The notes beneath the pieces are model-generated. The model was not told where the DNA came from. It did not search any database and saw nothing but the letters and a program-made list of their open reading frames with translations. DNA of 64,000 bases from Owenweeksia hongkongensis DSM 17368 (GTDB lineage Bacteria; Bacteroidota; Bacteroidia; Flavobacteriales; Schleiferiaceae): assembly GCF_000236705.1 (NCBI RefSeq), contig NC_016599.1, positions 186,001 through 250,000 on the forward strand, read 5' to 3'. Below are positions 24,872 to 32,964 of this stretch, piece by piece; positions within the stretch are counted from its first letter, which is position 1, and every line of letters begins with the position of its first letter. Both the position numbers and the translations under genes were made by a program.

Positions 24872-26170
24872 ATGAGTGACAAAATAGGTTTGCGCGAAGC
24901 CATGTCAATCGGCATTGGAGGCATGGTAGGTGGTGGTATTTTTGCCGTGCTGGGTTTGGCGGTATCCATTGCTAAAGGAGGCACTCCGGTAGCGTTTCTT
25001 TTTGCGGGGCTCATTGCGCTGATTACTTCTTACAGTTATGTAAAACTTTCTTTGGCTTACTCCGATAGAGGCGGCACGGTGAAGTTTGTAAACGAAGGTT
25101 TTGGGCAAAGTACTTTTAGTGGAGCCATCAACAACTTACTGTGGGTGAGCTACATCATTATGTTGGCTTTGTATTCATCGGCTTTTGGTTCGTATGCGCC
25201 CAATCTGCTTAGCCTTACAGGCGATAGAGCTTTGGATGCACACTTATTTTCAAGTGCAATTATCATTATTGCTACACTAATCAATTATTATAGTATAAAG
25301 GTGGTTGGCGCCATCGAATCTTATGCGGTAATCATTAAGCTGGTGATACTTCTGGGCTTTGTTGTGATTGGTGCCTATGGCCTTTTGGGCAATGAAAATT
25401 TACCTCAATTGTCTCCCGAAAGCTGGGAAGCACCCTTTAATCTTTTGGTAGGCGGAATGGTGATTTTTGTGGCTTATGAAGGTTTTGAGCTTATCGCCAA
25501 TGCCGCCCCTGATATTGAAAACCCTAAAAAGAATATTCCCAAAGCGTATTATTACTCGGTGGGTTTCGTGATTTTGCTATACATCATCATAGCAATAGTT
25601 ACGGTGGGCTCATTGCCTTTTAGCGAAATAGCATCTGCCGAAGATTACGTTTTAGCCGAAGCTGCAAAACCGCTTTTGGGCCAAGTAGGTTTTACAATAA
25701 TTACGGTAGCCGCGCTTATTTCCACCTTTTCGGCAATCAATGCATCCTTGTATGGCGGCACCCGTGTGAGCTTCGAAATAGCCCAGGATGATGAGCTTCC
25801 GCATGAACTCACGAGTAATCTTTGGAATCAGCCGGTTGGCTTGATGATTACAGCAGTAGTAACCTTAATAGCCGTAAACACGCTGGAGTTGAAAAGTATT
25901 TCCACCGCAGGTAGTGTGGGCTTCCTGCTCATTTTTGCGGTGGTAAATTTTGTGGGGTTCAAAAAAGCTTCAGCGATCAATGGAAATAAAGTAATTCCAA
26001 TTAGCGGTTTTCTTTTTTGCAGTTTTGCTTTGGTAGCTCTTATTGTTCAGCAATATGGAGATAACCCAACGGGGGTGATTGTGGCTGTTTCGGTGGTGCT
26101 GATTTGTTTTGTAATGGAGTGGATATACAAAAGAAGTGAAGCTTGGAAGAGAAAAAAGAGTAGGGAGTAG
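24872..26170 (+). CDS. APC-family amino acid permease
   Basis: The 432-residue integral membrane protein has about twelve helices. The N-terminus REAMSIGIGGMVGGGIFAVLG contains the glycine-rich first helix of the amino acid-polyamine-organocation superfamily, and the EGFELIANAAPDIENPKKNIPKA block lies between helices 6 and 7. It should import an amino acid or similar solute across the inner membrane with a proton or sodium ion; the substrate is not predictable. It is monocistronic by position: divergent from the hypothetical/DUF2007 pair and followed by a repeat-rich gap. Confidence 0.87.
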   Translation: MSDKIGLREAMSIGIGGMVGGGIFAVLGLAVSIAKGGTPVAFLFAGLIALITSYSYVKLSLAYSDRGGTVKFVNEGFGQSTFSGAINNLLWVSYIIMLALYSSAFGSYAPNLLSLTGDRALDAHLFSSAIIIIATLINYYSIKVVGAIESYAVIIKLVILLGFVVIGAYGLLGNENLPQLSPESWEAPFNLLVGGMVIFVAYEGFELIANAAPDIENPKKNIPKAYYYSVGFVILLYIIIAIVTVGSLPFSEIASAEDYVLAEAAKPLLGQVGFTIITVAALISTFSAINASLYGGTRVSFEIAQDDELPHELTSNLWNQPVGLMITAVVTLIAVNTLELKSISTAGSVGFLLIFAVVNFVGFKKASAINGNKVIPISGFLFCSFALVALIVQQYGDNPTGVIVAVSVVLICFVMEWIYKRSEAWKRKKSRE

Positions 26171-26202
26171 GGGTATAGTGAAATTGTAATTCGGAGGAAT
26201 AT

Positions 26203-26237
26203 CTCCCGCTGGCGGGAGTACCCGCAGGGGGAGGGTG
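26203..26237. repeat. GC-rich palindromic repeat
   Basis: CTCCCGC (26203-26209) and GCGGGAG (26212-26218) form a perfect hairpin with a two-base loop. A third partly complementary arm (CCCGCAGGGGGAG) follows. It is much richer in G and C than the surrounding DNA and lies just after the permease stop codon. Confidence 0.65.
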
Positions 26238-26249
26238 GATTGAAATGAT

Positions 26250-26425
26250 TTGTTCATTTTGGCATTGCCCCAAAACGAACCAAAAGGTCTAGGCTGCTTG
26301 AATTTTTTCTAAAACCTACATTTCGCTTCACTGAAAAATAAAAGGCCTGCGGCTGCTTATTTTTCTACGTTTCGCTGCACTTGGTTTTTACAAAAAAAAT
26401 CAAAAGGCCATTTTAAAACTAGGCT
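26250..26425. repeat. Composite non-coding repeat with paired direct and inverted motifs
   Basis: The stretch contains CAAAAGGTC (26281) and CAAAAGGCC (26401), and two related direct copies of AC(A/G)TTTCGCT(T/G)CACT (near 26318 and 26367). GAAAAATAA (26333-26341) pairs with TTATTTTTC (26357-26365) across a GC-rich loop. No frame is coding. It fills most of the 342-base gap between the permease gene and ccmF. The layout looks like a dispersed chromosomal repeat. I recall similar CAAAACGAACCAAAAGG elements in other marine Bacteroidota, but no search was run. Confidence 0.5.
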
Positions 26426-26512
26426 TACAGAGCAGATCTTTTTAGAATCTAATTACAGATTTTCCGTGCCAGACAGGCTACCGAATAACTATTCAACCAA
26501 TTAACAAGTCAA

Positions 26513-28939
26513 CTACTTCTCCCTCTTCACCCTCTGCCAAATAGCGATACCTGTACCAAATGCCATTAGGATACATCCTGCCCAAAGCAAATTAATCAAT
26601 GGGAAAACGATGGCTTTCATTACGATAAAAGGCTTTTCATCTTCCGGTACTTTTGTCCAAAGCGTGATTTTGATTTTGTTGTTTTCGGTGTTTACATCAC
26701 TAAAGCGAATTTTGAAACCCTGTTGCTCCATGTACACGTCTTCATGCGAAAGCATGTTTCCATCCAGAATGTATTCCGGAGCTACTTCATACGTTTCGCC
26801 AAGTACGTTTATGATGCGCATTTTGGCGGTAAGCTTAAGGAAGGCCATTTCACCCGTTTCTTCATTCATGGCTGCATTTACCTGCAAACTGTCCATCACT
26901 ATAAAGTGCTGCTCATAAATTACCGTATCACCACGGTTAAACTCAGCTTCTACTTCACCAGAGTAGCCATCATCAGTGCGGGGCTCTAAGTAAGAAGAAT
27001 AGGTAACGTGGGTATAAATATCTTTGTTCCAATAATGCTTGGTGCTGGGGTTTGGTGTAGGCCCCATTTGGTCGCTCATTTGCAGGAAAGGCTCCAAGGC
27101 AAAAGTCTCTTTCAGGCTGCCATCGGCTTGAGTATCGTAATAGGTTACATCGTAAAACTGTTTGTTGTCTTCATCACGCATTCCATTCCAAATGGCCATG
27201 TATTGCCCCAGCTTTACGGTGTCAGCAAGCTCAAGTAGTGCATTTTCATTTGATGGTAAATCTTCAGAAAGGAAAACATTGGTCTCACTAATTACTTCTT
27301 TTTTGGCATTAGAAATCAAAGAGCCAATAAGAATCATCGCAAAACCAACGTGAGCAATACTAGCACCTCCAATGGACATATTTCCGCGACCAATGCGCAA
27401 CCAATAATCGATATTGCTCACCGTGGCAAATATTCCTGTAAAGAGAAGAATAAGGTAAAGTGGCTCTTGCCAAAAGTCATACGCTGTAGCGAAAAGGGCA
27501 GTAATACCAGCGCCTACCAAAATAGAAAGGCTGATATTTTTCCAAAACTTTTTGGCTGAAGTATGGCGGTAATTCAAAAACTGACCAAAGGCGATAAGCA
27601 ATGCAATTACAATAGAAAAAGGAACCTGAAAGCTGTTGTAATGGTCAATAGCATCAAGAGGTGGAGCCATCTTATCACTCATCATAGGTACTAATCCTTC
27701 AGGGCCTATAAGCTGGTTTATCACAGGAATAGAAGTACTGAAGATAATCTGGAAAGCTGCAATTAAAAGCACAAGGCTACCGATAAACATCCAAAATTCA
27801 CGAGAGCTCAGTTCATCGTCTTTCTTGCTTTTTGGAATGCCTTTGTATCTGTAAAAGAACATACCGAAAGCGATAACGATAAAGAATAGGAGGTAAATAA
27901 GGAGCTGGCCGCTCAATCCTAAATCCACAAAAGCATGAACGGATGAATCCCCAAGAACACCGCTTCTGGTTAGGAATGTACTGTACAGAATTAATAGGAA
28001 AGACAGCAAGGTCATGAAGAAAGCGCTGGTCAGTCCTGTCTTTCTGTTTTTTACGATAAGTAAAAGGTGAGCGGCACCTACCATCACAATCCAAGGAACG
28101 AGGGATGAGTTTTCTACCGGATCCCAAGCCCAGAATCCACCAAAGCTCAATGCTTCATAAGCCCAGGCGCCACCCATCAAAATACCAACTCCTAAAATAA
28201 GTACACTAAAATAAGCCCACGGAATAGCAGGCTTTACCCATCCTTTGTACTCTTTATTGAACAAAGCTGCCATTGCAAAGGCGAACGGCACAAGGGTAGA
28301 GGCAAACCCTAAAAACAGGGTTGGCGGGTGGATGGTCATCCAATAGTTTTGAAGCAAAGGATTAAGTCCGGTACCGTCCATAAAACCAGGGAAGCGCAGA
28401 AGGTAATCCGAAACTTCTGTCCACGGTAACCCAATGTTTTCGGGCACATTTCGCATAAGCACAAATGGGCTGCTTCCTATTTTTAAACCAAAAGGATAGA
28501 TACCTAAAATCATGCTGGCCAAAAATGCCTGCACAAGCGCAAATACAATCATGGCGGGAGCTTCCCACTTTTTGGCGGTAAACATTAGGATTGTGCCTAA
28601 TACAGCATGCCAGAAAAGCCAAAGGATAAAACTTCCTTCCTGGCCTTCCCAAAAGGCGCTAAACACATATTTGAACGGAAGTTCCATACTGGAGTGTTTC
28701 CACACATAATCGTACTCAAAGTAGTGACTGAGCAGGAGGTAGAAGAGCGTAAGAACGATGCCAAACACAGAGCCCACATGAACCAGAAAACTAACACGTG
28801 CTAGTTTCTTAAAAGAGTTCTGCTTGTTTTGTATAAAGAAATAATAAGCAATTGCGGCTACCACGGCACCAACAAAAGCTAGGCTCACAAAAAGACGTCC
28901 TAACTGACCGGGTAATAAATGTTCTCCTACGTACTCCAT
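26513..28939 (-). CDS. ccmF: Cytochrome c maturation protein CcmF (haem lyase component)
   Basis: The 808-residue inner-membrane protein carries the periplasmic WWD-type haem-handling loop GGFWAWDPVENSSLVPW and about fifteen hydrophobic segments. There is a periplasmic domain near the C-terminus (about 570-770) before the final membrane helix. CcmF takes haem from CcmE and attaches it to apocytochrome c with CcmH in system I maturation. It is the last gene of the ccmB-C-D-E-F group; a 180-base gap separates it from ccmE. No CcmH, CcmG or CcmA gene is present in the window. Confidence 0.92.
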   Translation of the reverse strand: MEYVGEHLLPGQLGRLFVSLAFVGAVVAAIAYYFFIQNKQNSFKKLARVSFLVHVGSVFGIVLTLFYLLLSHYFEYDYVWKHSSMELPFKYVFSAFWEGQEGSFILWLFWHAVLGTILMFTAKKWEAPAMIVFALVQAFLASMILGIYPFGLKIGSSPFVLMRNVPENIGLPWTEVSDYLLRFPGFMDGTGLNPLLQNYWMTIHPPTLFLGFASTLVPFAFAMAALFNKEYKGWVKPAIPWAYFSVLILGVGILMGGAWAYEALSFGGFWAWDPVENSSLVPWIVMVGAAHLLLIVKNRKTGLTSAFFMTLLSFLLILYSTFLTRSGVLGDSSVHAFVDLGLSGQLLIYLLFFIVIAFGMFFYRYKGIPKSKKDDELSSREFWMFIGSLVLLIAAFQIIFSTSIPVINQLIGPEGLVPMMSDKMAPPLDAIDHYNSFQVPFSIVIALLIAFGQFLNYRHTSAKKFWKNISLSILVGAGITALFATAYDFWQEPLYLILLFTGIFATVSNIDYWLRIGRGNMSIGGASIAHVGFAMILIGSLISNAKKEVISETNVFLSEDLPSNENALLELADTVKLGQYMAIWNGMRDEDNKQFYDVTYYDTQADGSLKETFALEPFLQMSDQMGPTPNPSTKHYWNKDIYTHVTYSSYLEPRTDDGYSGEVEAEFNRGDTVIYEQHFIVMDSLQVNAAMNEETGEMAFLKLTAKMRIINVLGETYEVAPEYILDGNMLSHEDVYMEQQGFKIRFSDVNTENNKIKITLWTKVPEDEKPFIVMKAIVFPLINLLWAGCILMAFGTGIAIWQRVKREK

Positions 28940-29119
28940 GTAATATTTTCTAAGGGCGGGGAAATTCTAAATCCGAAATGCTAAACTCTAAACAAGCACT
29001 AAACCGGAAAATTCAAATTTTTTTTTAAAAAAATAAGGGGGAAGAATACGTTAAATTATTGGGGTTATCTGTTGTAAAAACTTTAAACTTATAACCTTCA
29101 ACTTTTAATTGGTCTTCGC

Positions 29120-29512
29120 CTAGTAAGTGCCGTATCCGGCTACCTCATTTTGCTCATTGTATTTTGAAGGGCACTTCATCAAAATTTCTTCAGCCACAAA
29201 GGCGCTATCGGTAGAATATCCCTTCATGGTAATTTCTTCACTACGTTCAAAATCCTGAGGCTTAGGTTGTGAGTAAAACACAGTACGTTTTTTACCTTCT
29301 TTATCAATAGCTGTAAACTCAAACTTATTGGCACGAGCATCGTAATTCATTGGCGCTTCTTTGTCCAGATAGCCGATTACGGTGTATTTAGTGCCGGGAG
29401 TTTCATCTGCTTTAGCAAATCCCACGTAAGTGGAGGCATCATTAATAGTAACCATAATAGCTCCGATGGCTACAGCAATAGTTACGATGATGGCAATGTG
29501 TGAACGTTTCAT
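29120..29512 (-). CDS. ccmE: Cytochrome c maturation haem chaperone CcmE, CxxxY variant
   Basis: The 130-residue protein has one N-terminal membrane anchor (HIAIIVTIAVAIGAIMVTI) and a periplasmic OB-fold domain (TKYTVIGYLDKE, EITMKGYSTDSAFVAEEILMKC). The haem-binding motif reads CPSKY, that is CxxxY. The His of the classical HxxxY motif is replaced by Cys, a variant known from archaea and some bacteria. The start chosen is the ATG at 29512; the frame continues upstream through ccmD but without family similarity. It stands between ccmD and ccmF. Confidence 0.9.
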   Translation of the reverse strand: MKRSHIAIIVTIAVAIGAIMVTINDASTYVGFAKADETPGTKYTVIGYLDKEAPMNYDARANKFEFTAIDKEGKKRTVFYSQPKPQDFERSEEITMKGYSTDSAFVAEEILMKCPSKYNEQNEVAGYGTY

Positions 29513-29514
29513 GT

Positions 29515-29736
29515 TTAAGCTTCTTTTTCCAGTTTTCTCAATTTGCGATCGATGCTGATGAGGTAAAGTGTAATTCCAACAAACAGTACGCAAAGCACCG
29601 CTACTACTACATATATTTTACCATTTGCACGCATGGCGTCCGCCATTTCTACTTCGGGCATTTGCGATTGTGCAGCCAGCATTCCGCTAAAAAGCATAGC
29701 ACAAAAACCTAACCAATATTTTGACATTTTAAACAT
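29515..29736 (-). CDS. ccmD: CcmD-like small membrane protein
   Basis: The 73-residue protein has a signal-like N-terminus (YWLGFCAMLFSGMLAAQ) and one membrane helix (IYVVVAVLCVLFVGITLYLISI) followed by a basic tail (DRKLRKLEKE). This matches Bacteroidota CcmD-family proteins, which help release holo-CcmE from CcmC. The start may be the ATG at 29736 or three codons on at 29727. It overlaps the end of ccmC by a few bases and ends two bases before the ccmE start. Confidence 0.8.
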   Translation of the reverse strand: MFKMSKYWLGFCAMLFSGMLAAQSQMPEVEMADAMRANGKIYVVVAVLCVLFVGITLYLISIDRKLRKLEKEA

Positions 29737-30388
29737 CTTTTTTCCAGAGTAATTTTTGATATCTGATTTTCAAGCTGGTAATCCATAAACCAATAAGTGT
29801 CCACCCGATAATTGCCGGATAAAACACAATGCGCATGGTTCCGTCAAGGTCATAGCCACCAAAACCAGGATTACCGCCATTGCCAGGATGAAGGCTATCG
29901 GTAAGCCTTGGGAGGATACCAATAAATACAATCATCATTACGTAGGCAAATATGTTGTACACAGCCGAAAGTCTCCCTCTTTTTTGAGGATCATCAACCG
30001 ACCCTCTTAGCACAAAGTAGGCCAAATATATCAGCATGGTTACCGCAGTACCATTGAGTTTTGGGTCATTGGTCCACCAGGTTCCCCAAGTGAATTTTGC
30101 CCAAACAGCTCCTGTGAGCAGTCCGAGTGACGCCATAAAAAAACCAGTGATGGCCAATTCTTTTCCTTTTAGGTCAGCATACAAATCTCCATTGCGCAAA
30201 TACTTGATGCTGTACACCAAAGAACTGGTCATCAAAATCACCATGGAAAACCACATGGTAACGTGAAAATAAAGGTTTCGAATGGTTTCGTTTAGGATAG
30301 GTAAACGGGGTACTTCACCCGTAAAACCAAAAACGATTGTATAGAGTACTAAAAGGACGCCAAGGGCTTTCCACCAGTGCTTTTTCAT
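29729..30388 (-). CDS. ccmC: Haem exporter / CcsA-type protein CcmC
   Basis: The 219-residue inner-membrane protein has six helices and the periplasmic motif FTWGTWWTNDPKLNGTA, a variant of the WWD haem-binding domain. In system I it loads haem onto CcmE with CcmA/B/D. It follows ccmB by nine bases and overlaps ccmD, consistent with a ccmBCDEF operon on the minus strand. Confidence 0.9.
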   Translation of the reverse strand: MKKHWWKALGVLLVLYTIVFGFTGEVPRLPILNETIRNLYFHVTMWFSMVILMTSSLVYSIKYLRNGDLYADLKGKELAITGFFMASLGLLTGAVWAKFTWGTWWTNDPKLNGTAVTMLIYLAYFVLRGSVDDPQKRGRLSAVYNIFAYVMMIVFIGILPRLTDSLHPGNGGNPGFGGYDLDGTMRIVFYPAIIGWTLIGLWITSLKIRYQKLLWKKDV

Positions 30389-30397
30389 TCCATTTTT

Positions 30398-31054
30398 TTA
30401 GTCGCGCCAAAGGTAGGCAAATAACAAATAAGACAGAAGGCAAGTAACTACTGCCAACATCGATAAAACCAATAACAGCGGGGCATTAATGTCCCATGCA
30501 AAACCTGTAAGTGCCCGTATGCTCACCTTGCTAAGGGTAAGTACTTGTGGGTACAAAAGAGGTATGCTTAAGATTGCAGGCAAGGCTGGATTATCTCCGG
30601 CTTTTGCCGCTAAACCTGATACAAAAGTGAGGATAGCCGAAAACCCTGCGGATGCAATCAATAATATCGAAATAAAGGCGCCCGGGCTGGCAATGGGATT
30701 TCCCAACAAAAAGGTAAATACCAAAGTGGCCAACAGGCCAATACTGAACATATAAAAGAAGTTGTAAAGCGTTTTGCCAATAATGAGTACTTGAGGCTTT
30801 ACCATCCCAAAGTAAAGTAGGAATCTGCGGTCGGCCTCATTTTGAAAACTACGGAAGGCCGCTTGTAGCGAGGCGAAGATTAAAATCACCCAAAAAAGAG
30901 CATTCCAAACTTCGGGAGTGATAACACCGCTAAATACGAGATAAGCCAGATATACAGTGGTAAGCACATAAAGTACTACACCCAAAAAGCTTTGCTTTCT
31001 ACGCCATTCCAGCGTAAAGTTGAGCTTAAATATTTCCACTATCTGTACCAGCAT
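30398..31054 (-). CDS. ccmB: Haem exporter permease CcmB
   Basis: The 218-residue protein has six membrane helices and the CcmB signatures FRSFQNEADRRFLLYF and LSIPLLYPQVLTLS. It is the permease partner of the CcmA ATPase that energises release of haem-CcmE. It is the first gene of the group. CcmA is not adjacent, so it must be encoded elsewhere if the system is complete. A perfect -7 box, TACCTTTG on the minus strand at 31059-31066, ends only four bases before the ATG. Confidence 0.9.
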   Translation of the reverse strand: MLVQIVEIFKLNFTLEWRRKQSFLGVVLYVLTTVYLAYLVFSGVITPEVWNALFWVILIFASLQAAFRSFQNEADRRFLLYFGMVKPQVLIIGKTLYNFFYMFSIGLLATLVFTFLLGNPIASPGAFISILLIASAGFSAILTFVSGLAAKAGDNPALPAILSIPLLYPQVLTLSKVSIRALTGFAWDINAPLLLVLSMLAVVTCLLSYLLFAYLWRD

Positions 31055-31058
31055 CGGG

Positions 31059-31066
31059 CAAAGGTA
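31059..31066 (-). promoter_or_regulatory. -7 promoter box abutting the ccmB start codon
   Basis: The minus strand reads TACCTTTG, an exact TAnnTTTG. Only CCCG separates it from the ATG at 31054, so transcription probably starts at or next to the A of the ATG (leaderless), or translation begins at a later codon. Confidence 0.6.
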
Positions 31067-31209
31067 GATTACAAATTAGGATGGGCATAATGATATTATT
31101 TAGAATCTCTCCAGATTGTAGCTTGTCGGTTAGAAATAATGATTTGGATTGTCAAAACATATTCCGCGTAAAGCGGTTATTTTGCATTACATCTTTTATA
31201 AAACAGACC

Positions 31210-31818
31210 ATGAGAAATATAGTATTGGCTTTTGCAGGATTTGGAATTTTGACAGCTTGCAATCGAACTGAACCAACGGCAAGCGCAAGTCAGGAAACTG
31301 TAGAATTAGCTATAAACACTGAAAACACGATGGAAGAAATGAGTTTTTATGACTTTAAAACCAAAACCCTGACGGGTGAGGAGTTTGATTTTTCTAATCT
31401 ACAAGGTAAGCGTGTACTGATTGTAAACACCGCTAGTGAGTGCGGTTTTACTCCGCAGTACGAACAGCTTCAAGAACTTTATAAAGAGTTTGGTGGAGAG
31501 AAATTCACCATTATTGGATTTCCATCAAATGATTTTGGAAAGCAGGAGCCGGGAAGCAATGAGGAAATTGCCACATTTTGCGAAAAAAATTACGGGGTTA
31601 CTTTTCCTATGATGGACAAAACTCCGGTAAAGGGAGATGACCAACATGAAGTATATTCATGGCTTACCCACAAGGACCAAAATGGAGTGGATGATGCCAA
31701 GGTGAGTTGGAACTTCAACAAGTTTTTGGTAGACGAAAACGGAAAATGGGTGGCGCATTATGGTAGTAAGACTTCACCTTTGGATGAGGAGATTATGAAT
31801 TTTGCAGAAGGGAAATAG
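31210..31818 (+). CDS. Glutathione-peroxidase-family lipoprotein
   Basis: The 202-residue protein starts at the ATG at 31210 with a lipoprotein signal (FAGFGILTAC, Cys17). The thioredoxin-fold peroxidase domain carries NTASECGFT with the peroxidatic Cys78, FPSNDFGKQEPG and WNFNKFLV. Members reduce hydrogen or lipid peroxides, usually with thioredoxin. The position of the catalytic Gln (FPxNQFG) is Asp here, an unusual change. Envelope localisation suggests protection of membrane lipids. DUF4112 follows after five bases on the same strand, probably as one transcription unit. Confidence 0.88.
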   Translation: MRNIVLAFAGFGILTACNRTEPTASASQETVELAINTENTMEEMSFYDFKTKTLTGEEFDFSNLQGKRVLIVNTASECGFTPQYEQLQELYKEFGGEKFTIIGFPSNDFGKQEPGSNEEIATFCEKNYGVTFPMMDKTPVKGDDQHEVYSWLTHKDQNGVDDAKVSWNFNKFLVDENGKWVAHYGSKTSPLDEEIMNFAEGK

Positions 31819-31823
31819 TCCTG

Positions 31824-32294
31824 ATGACGGAACATAAAAGAGAACTAAGCTCCCTAAAATGGGCCAGACGTTATGCCCAAATTTTGGATTCGAATTTCAA
31901 AATACCCGGCACTAATTTTAGTTTTGGGCTAGACCCAATAATTGGACTCATACCCGGATTAGGTGATGCCGTGTCCATGGGGTTTCAATTTCTGCTGGTA
32001 GTTTCTCTTTTGAGGAATGGCTCTAGCGGTGAGCTTCGCGCTAAGCTTATTTTGAATGTACTTTTGGATTCAGCCATTGGGGCCATTCCACTTATTGGCC
32101 AGATTTGGGATTTCTTTTACAAAGCCAATGAGCGCAACCTTCGGCTTACTCAAGAGTATTTGCTGGAAGATAAGCATCGGGGAAGTGGAAAAGGAATTTG
32201 GCTATCCGTTTTGGCACTTTTCATTATTACAATGGTAATGATAGTGTATGCATTTGTATGGTTTGTGAATTGGGTGGTGGGATTGTTTACCTAA
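31824..32294 (+). CDS. DUF4112 membrane protein
   Basis: The 156-residue protein has two or three membrane segments and the DUF4112 pattern ARRYAQILDSNFKIPGT, FGLDPIIGLIPGLGDAVSMG and ANERNLRLTQEYL. The function of the family is unknown. It starts five bases after the peroxidase stop, suggesting cotranscription. Confidence 0.85.
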   Translation: MTEHKRELSSLKWARRYAQILDSNFKIPGTNFSFGLDPIIGLIPGLGDAVSMGFQFLLVVSLLRNGSSGELRAKLILNVLLDSAIGAIPLIGQIWDFFYKANERNLRLTQEYLLEDKHRGSGKGIWLSVLALFIITMVMIVYAFVWFVNWVVGLFT

Positions 32295-32352
32295 AAATAT
32301 GGGTCATTTTTGTTTATTTGCTCACAACATCAACGAACATATAATTCCTGAA

Positions 32353-32784
32353 ATGAAAAAATACCTCTTTATTTTATTGATTACCGCGACCTCACAAATT
32401 GGTTTTGGACAAAAGAAAGACAAGGAAAAAGATATTCGAACTTTGCTGGAGCTTACAGGATCTGCCAAGCTAGGCATTCAGGCATTGGATAAAATGCTAG
32501 TTTCATTTAGAGATATTTACCCTAATGTGCCTACCGAGTTTTGGGAAGAGGTTCGTCAAGAGGTTAACCCAAATGATTTGGTAGATATGATAGTGCCTAT
32601 TTACGATGACTATTATACTCTCGAAGACATACTAGCACTTATTGAATTTTACAAATCTGATATTGGTCAAAAGATGACACAGGTGCAATCTGGGATATTA
32701 GAAGATTCCATGAATGTGGGCAGAAAGTGGGGAGAAGACCTTGCAAAAAAGGTAGTGAAGAGAATGGAGAGAAAAGGTTATTAA
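32353..32784 (+). CDS. DUF2059 exported protein
   Basis: The 143-residue protein starts at the ATG at 32353 with a signal peptide (LFILLITATSQIGFGQ). The DUF2059 domain covers the rest (LVDMIVPIYDDYYTLEDILALIEFYKS, with GQKM following). It is helical and periplasmic; the function is unknown. A longer frame from 32299 has no signal character. It is followed by a 180-base gap holding only a weak hairpin and the mtaB promoter box. Confidence 0.82.
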   Translation: MKKYLFILLITATSQIGFGQKKDKEKDIRTLLELTGSAKLGIQALDKMLVSFRDIYPNVPTEFWEEVRQEVNPNDLVDMIVPIYDDYYTLEDILALIEFYKSDIGQKMTQVQSGILEDSMNVGRKWGEDLAKKVVKRMERKGY

Positions 32785-32951
32785 GCCTTACGTGTTGCCC
32801 AGCGCTTTATTGATTATTTAACTCATTAGGGTTGGTATATAATTACCTCTCTCCAAAAGAGGGCAATGAAATGAAATAAGCCCGATTATCAATATCCTTT
32901 ATGAAACGCCACTTTAGCATTAGCTGACTTTTTAACTCTCTAAAAACTACC

Positions 32952-32959
32952 TACTTTTG
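32952..32959 (+). promoter_or_regulatory. -7 promoter box abutting the mtaB start
   Basis: TACTTTTG is an exact TAnnTTTG, five bases upstream of the ATG at 32965. The transcript would have no leader or a leader of only a few bases. Confidence 0.6.
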
Positions 32960-32964
32960 CGGCC

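Noticed and set aside
32846-32862. Hairpin CCTCT / AGAGG before mtaB
   Set aside because: Only five base pairs and no T-run; too weak to call a terminator.
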